A stretch of DNA of 8,723 bases from Fusobacterium sp. GTDB lineage: Bacteria; Fusobacteriota; Fusobacteriia; Fusobacteriales; Fusobacteriaceae. The notes below the pieces were generated by a model that made no database searches, was not told the DNA's origin, and saw only the letters and a list, made by a program, of their open reading frames with translations. The translations under genes were made by a program, and so were the position numbers. Position 1 is the stretch's first letter, and every line of letters begins with the position of its first letter. Positions 4,712 to 8,723 of this stretch are shown piece by piece. Location: positions 1 through 8,723 of the forward strand of contig DXSD01000084.1 of assembly GCA_019410665.1 (NCBI GenBank), given 5' to 3'.

Positions 4712-4771
4712 ATGATAGCAAGATTGAAAAAACTTTTAGGATATAAAATAAAATTTTATGGGAGATTTTAG
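4712..4771 (+). CDS. 19-residue basic mini-ORF
   Basis: ATG 4712 follows a strong ribosome binding site, AAGGAGG (4696-4702), 9 bases upstream, and the frame closes at TAG 4769-4771. The predicted peptide, MIARLKKLLGYKIKFYGRF, is basic and amphipathic (Arg/Lys with Leu/Ile/Phe). It fills the only gap between the ParA partner and the next gene, whose ribosome binding site overlaps this stop. A real small protein or a leader peptide is possible. Such a short frame could be chance; the ribosome binding site is the main support. Confidence 0.4.
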   Translation: MIARLKKLLGYKIKFYGRF

Positions 4772-4780
4772 AGGTAGCAG

Positions 4781-5068
4781 ATGAATAGAATAAAAGAAAA
4801 TTTATTGTATTATTGTGATAGTGGCTTTGGGAAGCAGTGGATATATAGATACAATAATGGATATGGAGCCAGTATTATTAAAGGTAGATATGCTTGTGGA
4901 AATAAGTTTTTTCCATATGAATTAATGGTTATTAAATTTGATGAAAATGATTGTTCAGAGCAAGTGGAAGTTCCATTTGCTCCTGATACAAAAGGATACC
5001 TAAGAATTGAAGATATAAAAGAGTACTTGAATAAAATAAAAAATATAGAGGTGGAAGATGGAATTTAA
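4781..5068 (+). CDS. phage-type unknown protein with YGASIIKG motif
   Basis: The 95-residue soluble protein starts at ATG 4781 after GAGGT (4771-4775). The sequence (WIYRYNNGYGASIIKG, about residues 20-35, then FPYELMVIKFD and GYLRIEDIKEYLNKI) follows a pattern I associate with a widespread family of small phage and plasmid proteins of unknown function: an aromatic strand, GYGASVI, a YELAV-like strand, and a C-terminal helix after a GYL turn. No catalytic residues are evident. It overlaps the following gene by 11 bases and belongs to the accessory part of the rightward operon. Confidence 0.75.
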   Translation: MNRIKENLLYYCDSGFGKQWIYRYNNGYGASIIKGRYACGNKFFPYELMVIKFDENDCSEQVEVPFAPDTKGYLRIEDIKEYLNKIKNIEVEDGI

Positions 5069-5282
5069 TGTAGATAACTTAGAACAATATAAAAAAAAGT
5101 TCTCAAAAAAGAAAAAGGTGTGTAAATTTGACAATAATATATCTATTTATTTCTTGGATGGACAATGGATTTTTGCTATAAGAAATAGAATAAGAGTTAG
5201 AAATAAAGATTGGGAGGAATTTAAATCGAGAGTTGCTGCTGTTGACTTGGGAGGTAAAGATAATGAGAGATCTACAATTTAG
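5058..5282 (+). CDS. small basic unknown protein
   Basis: The 74-residue protein starts at ATG 5058 after GAGGTGG (5049-5053), inside the end of the previous gene, and runs 20 bases into the YopX-like gene. Lysine-rich at the start (KKKFSKKKKVCKF, about residues 12-24), it then has an apparent beta hairpin (ISIYFLDGQWIFAIRNRIRV) and a helix (KDWEEFKSRVAAV). The composition would suit nucleic-acid binding, but no family is recognised. The overlaps on both sides argue that it is a real coupled gene. Confidence 0.7.
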   Translation: MEFNVDNLEQYKKKFSKKKKVCKFDNNISIYFLDGQWIFAIRNRIRVRNKDWEEFKSRVAAVDLGGKDNERSTI

Positions 5283-5841
5283 AGGATTTGATTTGGATAC
5301 AAAAAGTTGGCACTATGGTTTTTCTATAAAACATATCAATGCTACTCCTTGTGTATTTCATTCAGAGGCAGAGTGTAAAAAATGGCATGAGGAACATACT
5401 GAATATTTAATTGCTTTTGATGACTTTTCAGATTGGTGGATGCCAAGAGGAATTAAAGTTGCAAATAATATAGACCCTAAATCATTAGGACAGGATAGTG
5501 GTTGGATAGATAAAAATTATAAAAGTATTTATGAAGGTGACATTTTAAAAATAGAAACAGAAAATGGAGAGACTGTTATAGTTATTTGTAAATATGGAAA
5601 AGTAAAAAGAAAATTATTACCAGAATTAGATTTAGAAAATAATTTAGAGAAGTTATTGGATTTAATGTATGGAGCTCCTGTTGTAGAGATAAATGGATTT
5701 TATTTTGAAAGAGAAGATGGGACTAATACTTATCCAATGGTATGTAATCATCTTGGTAAACACGATTGTCTATCTATGGAAATTATTGGAAATGCTTATG
5801 AAAATGAAGATTTAGTAAAAGAATTTTTTGAGGTTGATTAG
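5263..5841 (+). CDS. YopX-family phage protein
   Basis: The start is placed at ATG 5263 (192 residues) because GGGAGGT (5249-5255) lies 7 bases upstream; an upstream in-frame ATG at 5233 has no such signal. The family signature is clear: an N-terminal LQFRGFDLDTKSWHYG, matching the usual FRGK...W.YG opening. A central GQDSGWIDKNYKSIYEGDIL corresponds to the common GQ.TGL.DKNGKEIYEGDI motif. The C-terminal IIGNAYEN matches the conserved GN.YEN ending. YopX proteins are common in Firmicutes and Fusobacteria phages and mobile elements, and their function is unknown. The spacing between motifs is longer than usual, with an insertion after the opening (about residues 25-65) and a further one before the end. 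Confidence 0.85.
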   Translation: MRDLQFRGFDLDTKSWHYGFSIKHINATPCVFHSEAECKKWHEEHTEYLIAFDDFSDWWMPRGIKVANNIDPKSLGQDSGWIDKNYKSIYEGDILKIETENGETVIVICKYGKVKRKLLPELDLENNLEKLLDLMYGAPVVEINGFYFEREDGTNTYPMVCNHLGKHDCLSMEIIGNAYENEDLVKEFFEVD

Positions 5842-6144
5842 ATGAGAATTTTAAAACTAGCAGTTAAAGAACAATACTTCAACGAAATAAAACAAGGTGT
5901 TAAAACGGAAGAATACCGTTTAGTAAAAAAATATTGGGGAAAAAGACTTTTAAAGGAATATGACGAAGTGCATATTACTCTGGGTTATCCCAGAAAAAAT
6001 GAAAAAGATAAAATTTTAAAATTCAAGTGGGCTAGTTATGAAACAAAAACTATTCAACATGATGAATTTGGAGCTGCTCCTGTTAAAGTTTATGCTATCA
6101 AACTGGAGGAAAGAATTGATGAGAAAATTTGTGGAAATAAATGA
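5842..6144 (+). CDS. ASCH-domain-like protein
   Basis: The 100-residue protein starts right after the YopX stop codon, with GAGG (5830-5833) upstream. It has the form of a phage-type ASCH domain: a first strand and helix LKLAVKEQYFNEIKQGVKTEE with the conserved Gly-x-Lys-x-x-Glu-x-Arg region (G19 to R26). KYWGKRLL and a strand/turn ITLGYPRKNEK follow, and a final strand VYAIKLEE closes it. ASCH domains are beta-barrels related to PUA and linked to RNA or modified-nucleotide binding; some act as nucleases or amidohydrolases. It overlaps the next gene by 26 bases. The domain call is good; the substrate is unknown. Confidence 0.8.
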   Translation: MRILKLAVKEQYFNEIKQGVKTEEYRLVKKYWGKRLLKEYDEVHITLGYPRKNEKDKILKFKWASYETKTIQHDEFGAAPVKVYAIKLEERIDEKICGNK

Positions 6145-6322
6145 TACTTTTGAATTTGAAGGGGAAAAATTCAAAGTTATTGAATGTCAAGAAATAACTT
6201 GTGAAGGATGCCATTTTAAAGAAAATTGCCATGAATTTGACTTTGATGCTCTTCCAAGCTGCCTTGGTTGTTTTAGAAAAGATGGTAAATATGTAATTTT
6301 TAAACTGGCTAATATAAACTAA
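6119..6322 (+). CDS. 67-residue cysteine-rich protein, possible zinc binder
   Basis: ATG 6119 is preferred over an in-frame ATG at 6038 because GGAGG (6105-6109) lies 9 bases upstream, and the longer N-terminus would be an out-of-frame translation of the ASCH gene. The protein has an N-terminal strand pair (NDTFEFEGEKFKVIE) and then a Cys cluster CQEITCEGCHFKENC, followed by CLGC. The cysteines at about residues 23, 28, 31, 37, 48 and 51 could form one or two metal sites. Small phage proteins with such Cys pairs often bind zinc. It is the last gene of the main rightward train. Confidence 0.75.
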   Translation: MRKFVEINDTFEFEGEKFKVIECQEITCEGCHFKENCHEFDFDALPSCLGCFRKDGKYVIFKLANIN

Positions 6323-6368
6323 TAAAAAAAGAACATTGGAAATTGAATAAAAAAAGTTAAGAAATAAC

Positions 6369-6397
6369 TTGTAATTAAAGTAATAGTAAGGTAATAT
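6369..6397 (+). promoter_or_regulatory. sigma70-type promoter for the 6447 gene
   Basis: TTGTAA (6369-6374) and TAATAT (6392-6397) are separated by exactly 17 bases in the 124-base gap before the next gene. The start would be near 6404. The leader then has AACCTAAGAAA, a small hairpin GGCTAGAGAGCC (6420-6431) and the ribosome binding site. Confidence 0.7.
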
Positions 6398-6446
6398 ACA
6401 CACAACCTAAGAAATACAAGGCTAGAGAGCCACCAAGGAGGACATT

Positions 6447-6986
6447 ATGGAATTTATAACTAAATTAAAATTAGAGGATAAAGTTGTAGTAACAGACCCT
6501 TGCTACTGTTATGAACCAAATCAAAGAGGAATAGTACTATTAAAGAATGTTCAAGCTGGAGAATATAAATGTTGTGTTATTTATAACAAAGAAAACAGAG
6601 TGAAAGAAGCAATAATTTTACATGAAAGCTTATCAATTTATGAACAAGAAGGTTTTCTATGGTTGCAAGATGGATTTATTAGTGTTGATGCTGCTATAGC
6701 TAGAGTAATTAATTATAGCTTACATGAAGAGATGAGAAAATGCAAAAATAGAAGTGAAGAAAAATGGGAAGAAAAATATTATAAAGAAATTTGCGAGTTA
6801 TTCTCTCAAGATACTGATACAATCTGTTTTAGAGAAAACTCCTTTATTACCAGCACTGGATGGGGCGATGGAAGATATGAAGTTTATGTGACTAAAAAAG
6901 ACGACAAAATTTATGGAATTAAAATAATCTATGATGAAGATGAAGAAGAGTTTGAAGATGATTGGGAAGATGAAGAAGAATATTAA
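6447..6986 (+). CDS. TDPCY-motif protein with acidic C-terminal tail
   Basis: The 179-residue protein starts after AAGGAGG (6435-6441). It has an N-terminal VVVTDPCYCYEP (about residues 13-24), a motif seen in a widespread group of uncharacterised phage and bacterial proteins. It also has a late segment STGWGDGRYEVYVTKKDDKIYGIKI resembling the GDG.YPVYV...I ending of the same group. Residues about 92-116 form a charged helical insert. The last 18 residues are almost all Asp and Glu, a DNA-mimic-like feature. It has its own promoter and terminator, so it is expressed separately from the replication operon, as lysogenic accessory (moron) genes often are. Function unknown; an anti-host or anti-nuclease role is speculation. 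Confidence 0.8.
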   Translation: MEFITKLKLEDKVVVTDPCYCYEPNQRGIVLLKNVQAGEYKCCVIYNKENRVKEAIILHESLSIYEQEGFLWLQDGFISVDAAIARVINYSLHEEMRKCKNRSEEKWEEKYYKEICELFSQDTDTICFRENSFITSTGWGDGRYEVYVTKKDDKIYGIKIIYDEDEEEFEDDWEDEEEY

Positions 6987-7006
6987 AAAATAAAAATAAG
7001 TTATTT

Positions 7007-7031
7007 GAAGAGGGGGTTTCCCTCTTCTTTT
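7007..7031 (+). terminator. intrinsic terminator after the 6447 gene
   Basis: A perfect 8-bp stem GAAGAGGG / CCCTCTTC (7007-7014 and 7020-7027) with loop GGTTT is followed by TTTT. It lies 20 bases after the stop codon of the TDPCY gene and closes that unit. Some readthrough would be needed for the two downstream ORFs unless they have their own promoter, and I see no good one in the short gap. Confidence 0.85.
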
Positions 7032-7047
7032 AATACTGGAGGTAATT

Positions 7048-7161
7048 ATGATTTTGCAAGATAAAAAAATAGATGAAGTTTTAGCTAATGAAAAACAAAA
7101 AGATTTTTGGGAAATTTTAGAAAATCTAAGTAGAGAATATACTTCAGAAACTCAAAATTAA
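7048..7161 (+). CDS. 37-residue acidic mini-protein before the recombinase
   Basis: ATG 7048 follows GGAGG (7038-7042) immediately after the terminator, and the frame closes at TAA 7159-7161, 24 bases before the recombinase start. The peptide is charged and helical (LANEKQKDFWEILENLSREY, about residues 12-31), with no Cys or hydrophobic span. The ribosome binding site and tight spacing suggest a genuine small gene co-expressed with the recombinase. Recombination directionality factors are often encoded near large serine integrases but are normally longer, so that role is only a possibility. Confidence 0.6.
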   Translation: MILQDKKIDEVLANEKQKDFWEILENLSREYTSETQN

Positions 7162-7185
7162 CTAAAAACTAAAAGGAGGGCATAA

Positions 7186-8667
7186 ATGATAGCTGATTTA
7201 ACTACTTTAAAAAATAATCTTAATACCAAACTTCAAGCTTATCTTTATGCTAGAATTTCAAGAGAGGATTATAAATCTGATGATAATCCTCTCCATGCTA
7301 TCGAAAGTCAAGTTAGTATTCTAAGAAGAGCAGCTATTGATAATGATTTAAATATTTATAAAGAAAAAATTGAAATAGAAAGTGGTGTAACAGCAGAGGA
7401 AGCACAACAAGAAATACTTGATTTAGTAAAACATGGAATAATCAATGTACTAATTATAAAAGATTGGTCAAGGTTTGCAAGGAATAGAAGCTGGGCAGAA
7501 AAAATGTTAGATTATGCAGATATCTTTCACAAAAGATTTCTTATATATTCTCTATCTGATAGAGAAGGAATATATAAACCTGTGGCTAGAATGTATTGGG
7601 ATTTAAACAATGTTTTTAATGCTCAATATGTAAGAGATATAGCTTCAAAAATGAAAGCAGCTAAAGAAGAGAGTGCTAAGCAAGGTTTTTATATGACTAG
7701 GTTATTTGGGTATATGAGAGTTAATAAAAAAATGTATCCTGATACTGTAGATCCTCTAAAGCCACAACTTATCAGAGAACTCCATGAAAAATTCAACGAT
7801 GGTACTTTTACTAATAAAAATCAAATGTTAAATTATTGCCTTGAAAAATATCCTCAATATAAGTTTTGCTATAATAAAATTTTCAGTTTTTTTACCAATC
7901 CAGCTTATAAAGGAACTGTAGTATATGGTAAAGTCAAAACCTATAGAGGTAAAATTATTTTAGAAAATAATAAAGAAGATATTATTGAAGTTCATAACTC
8001 TCCTAATATCATACCTATAATTTTACCTTCTCTCTGGGATTCCAATTATTTAAAACTTATGTATAATCAAAAAATTAAAAGAGAAAAAGTAGAAGGAGAA
8101 TACTTATTTTCTAGTAAAATGATTTGTTATTGTGGCTGCAAAATATATGGAGATAGAAAATACTATGTGTGTGGCTCTGCTGCATCTAATGCTAGGTATC
8201 ATACAACATATGATTGTGATTTTAGACCTCATCCTGTTGAAAAATTAGAAAATCAAATTTTAGAAAAAATAATTAAAGAATTTAAAAATATAAAAAGATG
8301 TGATACTTCATTTGATGAAGAATTAAAAAGAAAAATAATTATTATTGAACAGGAACTTGAAAAAAATAGTAGGTATACTAAAAACATAAAAGAAAGTGCT
8401 AAAATTGGAGTATATACTCCTGCTGAAGCTAAGAGAGAATTAGACAATATTCAAAAAGAAATATTAAGATTAAAAAGAGAAAAGAAATCTTTAGAAGAAA
8501 AACAGACTTCAAGACGTTTAGATCTTTCAAAAGAAGAAGTCTTTAGATTGATTATAGAATATAGTAAATCTAACAATAGATACCTTCTTCAAAAACTACT
8601 TAATTCTTATATCTCAAGAATAGTATTTTATAATAACTTTAGTTTTGATATTTATACTTATTTTTAA
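7186..8667 (+). CDS. large serine recombinase (site-specific integrase/resolvase)
   Basis: The 493-residue protein starts after GGAGGG (7175-7180). The N-terminal catalytic domain (about residues 17-155) has YARISRED with the probable nucleophile Ser25, SQVSILRRAA, and DWSRFARN (93-100) with the conserved Arg96 and Arg99. The 'recombinase' domain follows from about GFYMTRLFGY (167-176). A zinc ribbon comes next, with Cys at 314/316/318, 329 and 344. A Lys/Glu-rich coiled coil (about 355-440) and a C-terminal segment finish it. The order and length are those of large serine integrases of phages and mobilisable elements, which cut attP and attB at a 2-bp core and join them without accessory factors. 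All catalytic features look intact. Whether it integrates the element or resolves multimers is not decided by the sequence. Confidence 0.93.
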   Translation: MIADLTTLKNNLNTKLQAYLYARISREDYKSDDNPLHAIESQVSILRRAAIDNDLNIYKEKIEIESGVTAEEAQQEILDLVKHGIINVLIIKDWSRFARNRSWAEKMLDYADIFHKRFLIYSLSDREGIYKPVARMYWDLNNVFNAQYVRDIASKMKAAKEESAKQGFYMTRLFGYMRVNKKMYPDTVDPLKPQLIRELHEKFNDGTFTNKNQMLNYCLEKYPQYKFCYNKIFSFFTNPAYKGTVVYGKVKTYRGKIILENNKEDIIEVHNSPNIIPIILPSLWDSNYLKLMYNQKIKREKVEGEYLFSSKMICYCGCKIYGDRKYYVCGSAASNARYHTTYDCDFRPHPVEKLENQILEKIIKEFKNIKRCDTSFDEELKRKIIIIEQELEKNSRYTKNIKESAKIGVYTPAEAKRELDNIQKEILRLKREKKSLEEKQTSRRLDLSKEEVFRLIIEYSKSNNRYLLQKLLNSYISRIVFYNNFSFDIYTYF

Positions 8668-8670
8668 TAT

Positions 8671-8702
8671 AAAAAAGAGAAGGAATGTACCTTCTCTTTT
8701 TT
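8671..8702. terminator. bidirectional intrinsic terminator
   Basis: A perfect 13-bp stem (8671-8683 and 8690-8702) with loop AATGTA has six As on the left and six Ts on the right, so it works in both directions. It begins 3 bases after the recombinase stop. The remaining bases to 8723 are AT-rich and hold no gene. A bidirectional terminator is expected between convergent genes, which fits the minus-strand ORF at the left edge if the molecule is circular. Confidence 0.9.
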
Positions 8703-8723
8703 AACTTATATATTTTATTATTT

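Noticed and set aside
4743..4759. ATAAAAT-AAA-ATTTTAT inverted repeat after the ParA partner gene, considered as parS
   Set aside because: It is only A and T, a single copy, and of low information in AT-rich DNA.
6038..6118. N-terminal extension of the Cys-rich gene
   Set aside because: It overlaps the ASCH gene in another frame; the GGAGG site points to ATG 6119.
6189..6372. Exact 14-base repeat AAGAAATAACTTGT (6189-6202 and 6359-6372)
   Set aside because: About one such repeat is expected by chance in 8.7 kb of this composition. One copy is in a coding sequence.
6098..6403. Minus-strand 101-codon ORF
   Set aside because: It lies across the well-supported Cys-rich gene and the 6369 promoter, has Phe/Lys-rich composition typical of an AT-rich shadow frame, and resembles no family.
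8253..8447. Minus-strand 64-codon hydrophobic ORF
   Set aside because: It is the antisense of the Lys/Glu-rich coiled coil of the recombinase; such codons read in reverse give Ile/Phe/Leu/Ser-rich false membrane proteins.
1..8723. DnaA boxes near the putative origin, CRISPR arrays, tRNA or rRNA genes, insertion sequences
   Set aside because: No strict TTATCCACA-type box was seen near the repeats, no regular spacer array exists, and no tRNA-like fold or transposase with terminal repeats was found.

Overview
The window is very AT-rich, with heavy AGA, TTA and AAA codon use and strong AGGAGG-type ribosome binding sites. Together with its gene families this suggests a low-GC anaerobe, most likely Fusobacteriota (Fusobacterium-like), with low-GC Firmicutes the main alternative. 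The host assignment is an inference from composition and style. The content is accessory: a compact phage-like or plasmid-like replicon with no housekeeping genes, structural phage genes, relaxase or recognisable resistance genes.

Layout. Positions 1-520 (minus strand) hold a lysogeny-like module: a small membrane protein at the left edge, an unusually GC-rich structured element (227-304) and a 72-residue Cro/C1-type repressor. Positions 521-773 are a divergent control region with back-to-back consensus promoters and two operator-like sites 21 bp apart. Rightward from 774 runs a long, tightly packed and often overlapping gene train: a small unknown protein, a regulatory gap with a probable minus-strand antisense RNA (about 1021-1113), two small ORFs, a winged-helix replication initiator whose gene contains an iteron-like repeat cluster and AT-rich stretch, two small proteins, a ParA ATPase with an atypical partner in the ParB position, and then phage-type accessory genes (YopX-like, ASCH-like, a Cys-rich mini-protein and several unknowns). 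A separate unit (6369-7031) with its own promoter and terminator encodes a protein with a TDPCY motif and an acidic tail. The right end carries a 37-codon ORF and a 493-residue large serine recombinase, closed by a perfect bidirectional terminator.

How it may work together (inference). The repressor would control the rightward replication/partition transcript. The antisense RNA would tune initiator expression and therefore copy number. The initiator would act on repeats inside its own gene. ParA and its partner would segregate the element. The serine recombinase would integrate it or resolve multimers. If the two ends are joined, the left-edge membrane ORF gets a TAA stop exactly at the junction, and the bidirectional terminator would sit between two convergent genes. 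The window could therefore be a complete circular element of 8,723 bp, but this cannot be proved from the sequence alone.
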